DNA of 36,049 bases from Plantago elongata (Eukaryota > Streptophyta > Magnoliopsida > Lamiales > Plantaginaceae), in NCBI GenBank assembly GCA_036897095.1, contig JAYMSP010001112.1, positions 1 through 36,049 on the forward strand, read 5' to 3'. Shown here piece after piece: positions 1-10,079 of the stretch. The notes beneath the pieces are model-generated. The model saw only the letters and a program-made list of their open reading frames with translations, did no database searches and was not told where the DNA came from. The position numbers and the translations under genes were made by a program. How positions within the stretch are numbered: the stretch's first letter is position 1; the number at the start of each line of letters is the position of its first letter.

Positions 1-202
1 GATATCGGGGTAGACTACCAGACAAGCTAACCTGCTCTGCTCTGCTGCTAGGAAAAAGTATATATTGTTTATATTTTGTTTTGCTTCCGCACTCTGAATA
101 ATTTGGTGTTGTACCGAATAATATCTTATGAGTTTTAAATAAATACGCTTGGCTTGTTCGTCACAACTCTTGACGTCTGAACCCGGGTCTTGGGGCGCTA
201 CA
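1..202. repeat. edge of an LTR (Ty3/gypsy-like), cut by window start
   Basis: No coding sense is seen in these bases. The stretch ends in TTGGGGCGCTACA at 190-202; its reverse complement starts TGTAGCGCCCC, the kind of TG...CA terminus common on plant Ty3/gypsy LTRs. Immediately after it, copia protease coding sequence begins in mid-motif. The simplest reading is a nested LTR element inserted in the copia element. TTGAC at 203-207 would then be one copy of its 5-bp target duplication. The orientation of the inserted element and whether it is a solo LTR cannot be decided here. Confidence 0.5.
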
Positions 203-3200
203 TTGACAGTGGATGTTCCCGTCACATGACTGGCACAAAATCAAGTTTGAAGAATTTTGTTAAACTAGCGACATGTTATGTTACATATGGTGGTGGAACA
301 AAAGGAAGAATTATTGGTAGATGTGCTTTAGACATTAGTCGACTACCTCCACTTAAGGGTGTTCTGTTGGTAGAAGAACAAATTGATAATCTAATTAGTA
401 TTAGTAAACATTGTGATGATGATCTTATGGTCTTATTTAGCAAGAAAACTTGTGAAGTTTTCGATTCTGAAAATAGGTATGTCACGACAGGTACAAGCTC
501 AAAGGATAATTGCTACCTTGTGGATCGCCAAGAACAGTGCAACCAAGTTAAACTTGATGACTCTGTACTATGGCACAAATGACTTGGTCATGTAAATTAC
601 AGATCCTAGAGAAACTTATCAAGATTGAATACGTCAGAGGAATTCCAAAGCCAAATAATCCAGGAAAGATTGTGTGTGAAGATTGTCTCAAGGGCAAGCA
701 GACCAAAGCTCCTCACAACCCAGTTCTCACTGATGGTCAACATGTTGGTACAAGTAAGTGCTTCCAACTCCTCCACATGTATCTCATGGGTCCGATTGAG
801 GTTGATAGTTTTGGAGGCAAAAGGTACGCATATGTGATTGTTGATGATTTTTCTCGTTGCACTTGGATAAATTTCTTAAAAGAAAAATATGAACCTTTGG
901 TGTATTCAAGACACTGCATGCTAGATATCTTAACTCTTATGGCTCATCCATTCTTCGCATTAGATCTGATCATTGTAAAGAATTTAAAAATCAATCGTTT
1001 TCTGATTATTGTGATGAACATGGTATTTTTCATGAATACTCAGCTCCTAAAACTTCCCAACAGAATGGGATAGCTGAGAGGAAAAATAGGACACTCCAAG
1101 ATATGGCTAGAGTGATGTTAAATCTGATGCATGTACCAAAACGTCTTTGGGCTGAAGCTTTAAATACTGCATGTTATCTAATAAACAGGACATATCTCAG
1201 AGGTGGAACAACAAAAACTCTTTATGAAATTCTAAATGATAAAAAAACCTAACCTTGCTCATCTTCGTGTATTTGGGTGTACTTGCTACATTCTAAATGA
1301 TAGAGATAATAAGCTAGGGAAGTTTGATTCAAAAAGTGACAAAGGAATTTTTGTATGCTACTCCACTAACAGTCATGCATATAGGATTTTCAATCCTGTA
1401 CGTAGAACTATGATGGATTCTGTCAATGTGAAATTTGATGATTTCCCTAGTGCTGCAGGAAAAACATGTGGACAATGACGGTGTATCTGATACACCCTCA
1501 GAGAACAACCTATACAGTTGATATTTCCCGATCAGAATCAACCACAGGAACATGATCCTACACCTCCACTTACTGATAATCCTGTCCAGGAAGCTCCTGG
1601 AGTTGGTCCAAAAAATACAGATAAGGGATTAGACGCAGGAGAAGCTGAAACACTCAACTCTCCTCCAGGTGTGGCCGATACACCCCCTGCATCACCGAGA
1701 GATGAATCTGAACTGGAAGAGCATCTTACTGAAGACAATGCTCAGCGTGATCCTCCATCCAGAATCCCCAATGTCCATCCATCCACTCAAGTCATAGGTG
1801 AACTATCTGCTGGAGTCAAAACTCAGAACAAACCACGAGTTGACTACAAAAGGATGGTAAATTCACACATATGTACGGATACTAGGTGTGCCTGGTTCGT
1901 GCCTCTTGTTTTGTCTCTAGTATAGAACCTAAGAATGTGACTCAAGCTCTAAAAGAAGTTCATTGGATCAATGCCATGCAAGAAGAACTATTACAATTCA
2001 CCAAAAATAAAGTTTGGACTCTTGTTCCCATTCCCCTTGGAATCAATGTTATTGGTACTAAGTGGATCTTTAAGAACAAAAGTGATGAGAATGGTGTCAT
2101 AGTTCGTAACAAAGCACGTCTAGTTGCTCAAGAATTTACACAGGTTGAAGATGTTGATTTTGATGAGACCTTTGCACCTGTTGCTAGACTTGAATCTATT
2201 AGACTTTTACTTGCCATTGCATGTCACTTACATATTACTCTCTATCAAATGGATGTTAAAGCTGCATTTTTAAATGGTTTCATTGATAAAAAGGTGTATG
2301 TAGAACAACCCAAAGAATTTGTAGACCCCTTTCACCCGCAGTATGTGTACAAACTGGACAAAGCTCTATATGGTCTAAAATAAGCTCCTAGGGCATGGTA
2401 TATAGACTTTCTGAGTTTCTTTTACAGTTAGATTTCTTACGTGGTGAAGGGAATAGGACACTGTTTATTCTCAAAGGACAAAAGGATGTGTGTGTTGCCC
2501 AAGTTTATGTTGATGACATTGTTTTTGGCTCAACTAACAAATCTCTTATAGACAAGTTTGTTGCTAACATGACATGTACCTTTGAGATGAGCATGATAGG
2601 AGAGCTCTCATTCTTCTTAGGTTCGCAAGTAAAGCAAAGAGACAATGGTATTATCCTGTCACAAGAAAAATATGCTCGGAATCTAGTAGAAAGGTTTGGA
2701 TTTAATTCAGCAAAACCCAGCAAAACTCATATTTACTCCAGCATAAAAATCTCCAAAGATGATGCAAGAGAGTGTGTTGACGTCACTCTCTACAGGTCGA
2801 TAATTGACAGCCTACTATATATGTCTGCCCCCCCCCCCCCCCCCCCCCCGATATTATGTATGTCGTGTGTGTGTGTGTGTGTTTGTGTGTGTGTCAGATG
2901 CCAAGCTAACCCTCGAACATCTCACCTAGTTGTTGTCAATAAAATACTCAGGTATGTGTCTGGAACTTCTAGTTTGGGCATATGGTATATTCGGGACACC
3001 AATTCAAACTTGGTAGGATTCAGCGACCATGACTGGGGAGGAGACCTAGATGTTCGAAAATCCACCAGTGGGGGATGTTTTTACTTAGGTAATAACTTGA
3101 TGTCATGGTACAATAAGAAGCAGAATTGTGTATCTCTATCCATTGTCGAATTCGAGTATATAGTTGTTGGTAGTTGTGTCACCCAATTGGTGTGGTTAAA

Positions 3201-3456
3201 ACACATGTTGCATGATTATGGTCTTCAAAGCAATACTTTGCTTATGTTTTGGGATAATTTGAGTGATATAAACATATCCAAAAACCCAGTTCAACACTCT
3301 AGAACCAAGCATATTGACATCCGACATCACTTCCTTCGGGATTTGGTGGACTCAAAGTTAACCCTTGGGTGTGTCTGCAACACCACCAGAACACACCTAT
3401 ATTGCATGTGGTGTATACCATGTATGATTCTTGTATGTCTATGTGTTCTTGTTTAA
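203..3456 (+). pseudogene. pol: copia pol pseudogene (protease-integrase-RT-RNase H)
   Basis: The protease DSG motif is encoded at 205-213. The integrase zinc-finger region spans the TGA at 580-582 and continues in another frame to CEDCLKGKQ. The integrase core follows, but the first catalytic Asp, expected just before LMGP, is a Tyr codon near 787; the ERKNR region with the catalytic Glu is at about 1070-1095. A Pro/Glu-rich linker lies at about 1518-1860. Reverse transcriptase runs from about 1980, with the YVDD active site at 2506-2517. It is broken by TAA at 2381-2383 and a frameshift just after. RNase H and the C-terminal HIDIRHHF motif lie at about 3000-3350. Microsatellites interrupt the region before RNase H. 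At least four frame changes and two stops make this a dead copy. Confidence 0.85.
2828..2894 (+). repeat. poly-C tract (22 C) and interrupted (GT)n microsatellite
   Basis: Twenty-two consecutive C residues run from 2828 to 2849. A GT repeat with one TT interruption runs from 2865 to 2894. Both lie inside pol coding sequence, between the reverse transcriptase and RNase H domains, and remain readable in one frame as Pro and Cys-Val runs. Confidence 0.9.
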
Positions 3457-4797
3457 TCATAAGTTGCTTGTGTCTCTCTTAACCAGTACGGTGCCTGCCT
3501 ACACTTACTTGCTGATTTCATCTGATCTCTCTGTGACTCTACTTATCTCCTTTAAGCAAAATTCAAAAAAAAATTATTATCATGTGTGTTGTATACCCTG
3601 AGGAGGTTGTGGGTCCAATGAACCTTGATTGCATTTGAGTCTATTAAAACCTTCTTTGTCTTTTATTTTTTGTTCCTTTTTTGGTTGTTCGGGATCACTA
3701 CACACAGTCATCAGTTGTGCTGGGGTGCTTGGGGCTCCGGTTGCCAGCATTCGGTACGATTGGTGTGCTTGAGGTGGTCTCTATAAAGGTGGGCCGGTAA
3801 ATGTGCATGCATTAGGATACTGGGTGTATGGGGTTCAGGCTGCCTACATTCAGTCCTATGTGCACACCCGGTTCACTAAGCTAATGACTAGTGATACTGT
3901 TGGGGTGATAGGGGCTCTGGTTGCCTCCATTCAATGGGTGTCCTTTTCAACATACGAACATGTTCTGTTTACACCAACAACCTTTGCATTGCTTTATTGT
4001 TGACAAGGTTAGGACAATAAAAAGTGATTGATTGCTTTCCGGGTTTTTGTGACACATGCCTCCTCCGCACAACTGCATATATTTACTCTTACTTTTGTCC
4101 CTCTATGCCTATTATATTTTTTCTGTGGAGATTTGCTAAGTCATTGTTTGATTTTGTGTGTGCTGATTGGGAGTGAGTGTCGTCAATACACCCGGTATAT
4201 GATTTTGAATTTCATCGACTTCTGGTTGGACAGTTGGTCTGCATATGAATGGGTTATGTGTGGGGTGGTGAGTGCTAGAATATAGAGCCTTGGGATTGAT
4301 GCAATGGGTAAGTTCTAAGTTTGAGTGCCTTTTCGAAGTCCTGTTGTACCATGACATAGGATTATCACTTAAGTTTTTCCATCTTTCCATATGTGTATTT
4401 TTCCTACTCTCTGTTTCCGTTGCCTATGTTTACAAGAAAATCTACTAATTGTGAAAAATAATGTGGAAAATAATTTGTTCATTTACAATTTTTTTTCACA
4501 ACAAAGTTTTTCAATAATTTTGTTTGGTGTTCGGAGTATACTAATGACTATAATTAGGATGTTTCGGTTACATCCCAAGTAATCAAAGGCACACTTCCCA
4601 CTCCTCCACTTTCCCACTAACCTAGCCACCACTCCCTACGTGTCATTCCTACACTTCATTCAAATACCCGTCGCTTTACCTTTTGCTTTACCCATCACCT
4701 CCTCTCTTCACTCAAGTTTCTCCTTAACACTCCATTTTTGCTCCACTAAAATTCCCAAATTCCAATATACTCAGCATTTTCCCGTCTCCCAGATATA
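3457..4797 (+). other. copia spacer between pol and the second ORF
   Basis: This 1.3-kb stretch has no convincing coding sequence; open frames here are short and have no recognisable motif. It is T- and G-rich, with three degenerate tandem units listed separately. It lies between the RNase H end and the second element ORF and is best read as internal retrotransposon spacer. Confidence 0.5.
3721..3935 (+). repeat. three degenerate tandem repeat units in copia spacer
   Basis: Related 35-bp cores begin at 3721, 3821 and 3901. They share a pattern of TGGG(G)TG, then GGGG(C/T)TC, GG(T/C)TGCC and CATTC. Spacing is 100 and 80 bp, and the DNA between cores is more diverged. Confidence 0.65.
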
Positions 4798-6330
4798 ATG
4801 GCTCCCAGACGATCAATAAAACGCAAGCTAAATACCTCCCCTAGCCCCTCCAAGAAGTTGCCTCGATCGACTGACCCACCAATTGCCAACCCTACACACC
4901 CATCATCATAGTAGCTCCGGTTGACCTGGGGGTGCATTGCCACTCTTAACGGTGGTGCAAGACATAGGACATTCTCACACAACTGCACCACCTCGGGTTC
5001 GCACAGGAAGGTGATTCTAGTCTCCAAGTTTGGCGAAGAGACTGATTTGGTAAAAATGGGCGTCAATCTAAAACCAGCAACGCTAATTGGGTCTTCATCA
5101 ACACCAATTGCAGAAGTTTAGGTTCAAGAACCAAGCTCTACCTGGTATCCGGCTAAAGAAAAGAGCTATATCTCGTCTCCGGCTCAAGAACAGAACTCTT
5201 CTCCGCCTCTTGATGAAAATGGGTCACCGGCTGAACAATTGAGTCCACCTGCTTCAAATGAGGACCTTGAATCTGAACTCCCGCCAATTGCTCCGGAGAG
5301 TGTTGAGGATACACCCCCAATTACAAAGATGACACCTGAGGTTCCTACAGATGATCCAGCCTCAGCTGAGGTGGTCAACCTTGATGAGGTTGATTCCGAT
5401 GAAACTCCTCTTCGCTTCATCTGCACCAGGTCCAGACGCAAGGTTCTTGGGGAACTCAATGACGCGGCTACACCAGGCACTTCCACAGCTCCTTCCACTC
5501 GCTCTACAAGAGCAAAGGATAAGGGTATTGGCACTACACCCCTTGCTATACCTCCATATGGTAATGCTCCTCTGACCATCTCCCGCGCTTATGATGATAA
5601 ATTTTACACTAAAGATATGCGTGAGTCGTTTTACCAGTTTGAGGACAAGAATGTGTTTCCTGAAAATGTATGTGTATCCCGGAGTTTAAGACACATAGGA
5701 TATATCACTTTCTAGAAGCTAGGAATTTTCTCTCTACCGTATTTTCACTTGAGCCGTTTATACTGGATGTTGTTCGGGAATTTTACAGCAATAAGAGTGA
5801 GAAGTTTTCTGATGTCAACTCTGAGAATTTTGGCAAGGTGTACCTCAAGAAGAAGATCTACACTATCACACCTTCCATTATCATTCGTGTCTTGAACATG
5901 TATGTTGAGGGTATATCAGATACACACATCAACGAAAATGAGCACTGAAGGAACTTACTGGGGGTAAGTTGACACACTGATTACCTAGAGCTAAGCCACC
6001 CCTTTCTCGACTGACATACCTTAGTGTGGTGCTCTATCACCTGGCTTCCCACAACCAATGTGGCCTCCGTCACTTGGGAAATTGCCACACTCATCTACCA
6101 GCTGAAAATGGGCATTCCAGTTGACTTCGGGCATCGGATGTTTGTGCATGGCAAATGTGTTGGGGAAAGGTAACTCCACCATACTCCCCTACCCTTCACT
6201 GATCTTCAAGATTCTGTTGTCTCAAGGGCTTTTACCCAAAAAGAGTGAGGAGTTGATGGAGATTGGGCAGGTCAGGATTAATCCGGCGCTTATCGGTGGC
6301 ACTCATAGATGTGATCTTCATTAGTTCGAT
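4798..6330 (+). pseudogene. second retrotransposon ORF, putative plant transposon protein-like, decayed
   Basis: The likely original start is the ATG at 4798, giving a basic N-terminus (MAPRRSIKRK). The frame meets two consecutive TAG codons at 4909-4914 and another at 5119-5121, and is otherwise open to 5713. A Pro/Ser/Glu-rich low-complexity segment fills 5122-5560. A frameshift near 5690 moves the reading to the frame that ends at 5948 (core around FILDVVREFYSN and VYLKKKIYTITP). A further shifted piece at 6121-6324 reads GLLPKKSEELMEIG. The order and wording resemble the 'putative plant transposon protein' domain found in chenopod and legume copia/gypsy elements. The family match is from memory of its general pattern. 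Function is unknown. Confidence 0.6.
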
Positions 6331-6471
6331 GCGGCTAGTAGCACTGTGGATGATATTGGTTGTGTGAGGATTCCTAGGGAGATACTACATACTCAACTTG
6401 CTAGTAATGATTAGCATATGAGGGTCTCCGGTTGATAAGGGCTACTGTCGAGTCTTTGTTTTCAGCACATC

Positions 6472-6799
6472 AAGGGGGGAGAATCAACAAGTGCAGGGAG
6501 AAGAACATGAAAGAGAGCAGAATGAAGAACAAGCATATCATGATGAGGAACAGGTTGCTTAGGGTGAACTGAGTACACCCTACTTATGTTCTGTTTTTTT
6601 TTTATTTTGAACTATTTGACAGGGAGTGTTGTTCCAGGTGGTACTTTTGTCTGTAATAACTTTAGGATTCTAACCTTTTATGTTTCGTGTCGAACTATGC
6701 TATGATCTACTTTATTAAGGGGGAGCATTTTGTATCTTGCACTTGTTTTGACAGGATTGTGATGTGAAGAAAGAAAAAAACTAAGGGGGAGAATTTAAG
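6472..6799 (+). other. three polypurine tracts ahead of the 3' LTR
   Basis: AAGGGGGGAGA at 6472-6482, AAGGGGGAG at 6717-6725 and AAGGGGGAGAATTTAAG at 6783-6799 are purine runs of the kind that prime plus-strand DNA synthesis. The last one directly abuts the presumed TG start of the LTR and is the likely functional tract. Repeated tracts are known from SIRE-type elements. Confidence 0.65.
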
Positions 6800-7587
6800 T
6801 GTGAGTTTTTCTGTGAGTGTACGAGTTACACTTCAAAATTTACTGTCCATTGTACTTAGTACACCAATGCGGGTGTTTCGAATACACTGGATATATAACT
6901 CACACTCCAAGTCCTAATCGAACTCGACTTCGATTAGTACTGATATAGTTTTTACTTTTATTCAATTAACATAACAAGTTTCATAGTATTGTATGTCTAC
7001 TGTGTGCATGAAATCGAGACATGAGGGATCTTAGAATTCAAAGGAGATTACAAGTCGAAGTATGCTAGGACAAGGACATAGTAGATCGACTGGATAAAAA
7101 GTTCGAATAAGAAGTCGGAGATTGACAGGAATCATAACACAAGTCAATGTAGGATTCTGCCCCAATGAAGTCGGCTTCAAGAATCTATATAAAGGGCATT
7201 TACATTGATAACAAAACTACATGTTTCAAGCAAGCCATTCCCATAGCATTTTTTTGCACGTATTTTGTCATCAACATTTTTCAAATTTTATCTAGTGATT
7301 AGTCCAAAGATTAAGAGATAGCTTAGTACGGTTCATTCCTTACACATACTTGGTTGTTTTTCATCTAGTTGTATTCATAGAATAAAACTAGAGTGGTAAC
7401 CTTGTATTCATTATTTGTTCATTCATATAGTGGATACTTTCGCTTTGAGTCTCGGTGGGTTATCGACATAGATAACCTGCTAGAAACTTATATCTTATTC
7501 CAGTTTATTTTCGTTATCATTCTGATTTATATAAGTTTATGTCGAAGTCTTAGAGTGTATTGGATATACTCTTCTCTTTTTACAACA
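6800..7587 (+). repeat. 3' LTR of the copia element
   Basis: It starts TGTGAG immediately after the polypurine tract and is proposed to end with ACAACA at 7587 (788 bp). It contains a good TATA box (7185-7194) and AATAAA at 7381-7386, a spacing fitting an R region between them. The 5' LTR is not in the window, so the end cannot be confirmed by alignment of the two LTRs. Confidence 0.55.
7185..7194 (+). promoter_or_regulatory. TATA box of the LTR promoter
   Basis: CTATATAAAG sits in the middle of the LTR, about 190 bp before an AATAAA signal. This is the normal U3/R arrangement of an LTR promoter. Confidence 0.5.
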
Positions 7588-8865
7588 TAAGAGTATAGAC
7601 AGTACACATAATTGAATTATGATAGTTGTTAAAGTATTAAATCCCAATCCTCGTACCATTTTACCAATTTAATTATCTCATTTCATACCACGTTTATGTA
7701 GAGTTTAGACTCACACGTTCTTCCATCTAATAGTCTAATTAATGGCATAAATCTAGACTAGTATAACGCACATGTCGAAGCACATCTTGCACCGGCAATA
7801 AGAATAAAGAATTTTGAAAACAATCATCTTAAAGCTTGAATATGATACTAATTAACCACAGGAAAAATATTCCAATGACTCGATTGATTGGATTTGATTG
7901 GATTTGTTAGTTCTCGTGACCAACTTTCTATACTAATTAAATTTGTGTATGCAATGTACAACGTTCATTGGTTCAATTTATAATATAAATACTCAGGGCA
8001 CATATTCACATGTCAAATGACGTTTACGACCCGTTTATAAGCTAGATTCTTGGAAAAAGTTACCAAGAACATCCCAAGTTGGAGCAGAGCAACCTTTTTT
8101 CTTTGAGAGTTAGAAGGAGCACAATTTATGCTTACCTGGATACAAATACACCACCATATTTAGGGCTTCTTACTTTGATTATACGTTTATCTCGGTCAAA
8201 CGGTACAATTAAAGTCCAAAAAATAAAACGCATCATTATATATAATTTGACCTGATTCTATATTTAAAAATGAATTATTAATTTAATTCGATGTATTATT
8301 ATGCGTTTCAAATGTTTATTTCATGTCCGAAATACACTTTCCTAAACACTTTTTATGTTTGCTTTAGATGCATTTAGACTAGTGGGGCCTGTTATTATGC
8401 ACTCGAATAGTGACATTATGCTCTCACATGCTCGATTGAACCACGATTAACTACATCGGAATTAAATTAAAGACAACAAATAGTTAATGGAATAATTAAA
8501 TTAGAGACAACAAATAGGTAAACGTCAATTACAGAGTAGTTTACGTAATAGTCAATCGAACCGATTACTCAAACGAAGAAGAACCAAGTGAGAAAAACGC
8601 ATCCTACTACAAATATGTATCATTCAAGAACATTGGTTCAGTTTCAGTTTATCTTAAAGGCATGAACGTGACTACCAAAAGCAAGGCAAGGAAGGGAAAG
8701 GACAAGGAGAAGAAAAACAAAGTGATTTGGCCACTCACTTATTTTTTTTTATAGAAGAGACTTTCTAGGATATAAACCTTATTCTAGGCCTTCCCTAGAT
8801 AAATGATATATATTGATAAGTTCACTAAGGAAACTCACCACTTGATAAAGCTTTAAATTATGAAT
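7588..8865. other. intergenic DNA, no gene seen
   Basis: This is AT-rich sequence without a supported ORF, RNA gene or clear transposon end. A 30-bp direct repeat at 8461 is the only structure I can support. Confidence 0.6.
8461..8524 (+). repeat. short direct repeat, period 34
   Basis: ATTAAATTAAAGACAACAAA at 8461 recurs with one change at 8495 (ATTAAATTAGAGACAACAAA), and both are followed by TAG(T/G)TAA. Confidence 0.7.
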
Positions 8866-8913
8866 TACGTTCATAAGAATGAAATTCAAAGGAATTGACG
8901 GGACCTGCACAAG
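8866..8913 (+). other. short plastid-type 16S rRNA-like fragment (nuclear organelle DNA relic)
   Basis: About 48 bases match the universally conserved 16S segment around AAAGGAATTGACGG, including the upstream ACGTTC..AAGAATGAAA and the downstream GCACAAG. Compared with the plastid/bacterial consensus as I know it, every substitution I see is C-to-T or G-to-A, plus one missing G. The flanks do not continue as rRNA, so this is a fragment, not a gene. A chance match over this length is unlikely, but the assignment to plastid rather than mitochondrion is inference. Confidence 0.55.
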
Positions 8914-9810
8914 ATGTAGTTTTGTCCTTTCGCTTATAAAGAGAGGTAATACAACTTTAGTATAGTTAAGTATTTGTTAATTAGCATGACATAATATGGC
9001 TATCCCACCCATTTTTCGTTCTTTCTTGCAAGTTGTAAGTAATGATGAGACTAACAAGTATAGAGTATACAACTTTTTTAACAAACATAACTCTTAGCTT
9101 TTATGACTTTATTTTAGGATGATGTTTTTATGAGACTAACAAGCAATATAGAATGATCAAATTCAATGAAATTTTTATTATCAGATCGGTTTTGTACTGA
9201 CCTATAAGTCTCCGTTAGATGATTACTAGGTATGATTTTATAAGTTATATTATATTAATTTTATTTTAATACAAATTTACAATTACACCCCTATTTAAAT
9301 TTAACTAAATTTCATCAATGGAATTTTATATAACACCGAATGCAAATCTCCCAATATATCCACCTATTAAACATTGTTCATCATCAATCATCATCTTCAT
9401 CCTTGTTTTACAATTATCTAATTGGTTGTTATTAATAAAGTTTATAAGTAGGTAAAATTTATTTGTTACTATATAATAATAAAATAAGAATTCTATTAAA
9501 AAGGTTATTTTAGTCAACTTATAATTTGATAGGTTATTTTTAATTATTAAAAATCAATCGTATTTATATGAGTCCAATAGCAGTGAGCTTGGAGAAGAAA
9601 TGAACCCAAAAATGCATTTCATTTCTCGTATTTATGTGTCTAATAGGGTAGACTGTTCGGTGGCAATGTTGTAATATTCGGACAAGGTATAAATGCATTT
9701 TCAATCGCATTTCTCAAATATATAAGAATCGAAATGTGTTTGAATGTGGTCCGAAATGTGTTTGAGAATACACTTCTTCAAAAATGCACGGGCTTCGTCG
9801 GACTTTAATT

Positions 9811-9854
9811 ATGCGTTTGGAAACGAAACACATCAACCCAATCACCAAACGCAT
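9811..9854. repeat. 10-bp perfect inverted repeat, 24-nt loop
   Basis: ATGCGTTTGG at 9811-9820 pairs with CCAAACGCAT at 9845-9854. It sits in a region with repeated words such as CGAAATGTGTTTGA (twice between about 9730 and 9765), suggesting decayed transposon DNA of unknown class. Confidence 0.6.
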
Positions 9855-9905
9855 GCAGTCAACGGACCAAACACACCACAATACACCAAACCAATCAAGC
9901 CCTTA

Positions 9906-10079
9906 GGAGAATTTTTTTAATATATACAATAGCGTAGTACACATCTTATTCTATACTACACAATAATTATGCATTTATTTTATACTTTACAATGGCTACT
10001 TGTTCATAAAATATACTCTAGTATATTTTTTGCTCTGATTTAATGATTTACACAAACCTCGAATATCTCACGCAGTCGA
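9906..10079 (+). repeat. solo arm of the TIR element also present at 21835-22317
   Basis: From GGAGAATTTTTTTAATATATAC through CAATGGCTACTTGTTCAT to ATCTCACGCAGTCGA, this stretch follows, with scattered changes, the left arm of the element at 21835. No matching opposite arm follows, so the copy is truncated to one side. Confidence 0.65.

Larger units (their letters stand above)
203..7587 (+). mobile_element. Ty1/copia retrotransposon, SIRE/Maximus-like, decayed and 5'-interrupted
   Basis: The order protease, integrase, reverse transcriptase, RNase H, spacer, extra ORF, polypurine tracts, LTR fits the SIRE/Maximus lineage of plant copia elements, which often carry an extra ORF after pol. The copia order (integrase before reverse transcriptase) is seen directly. 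The gag, primer binding site and 5' LTR are missing from the window, probably lying left of the inserted LTR at 1-202. Stops and frameshifts throughout show it is no longer able to move by itself. The right limit at 7587 rests on a CA end and is approximate. Confidence 0.75.

Noticed and set aside
8866-8930. A real rRNA gene
   Set aside because: Only about 48 bases match the conserved core; the flanks are not rRNA.
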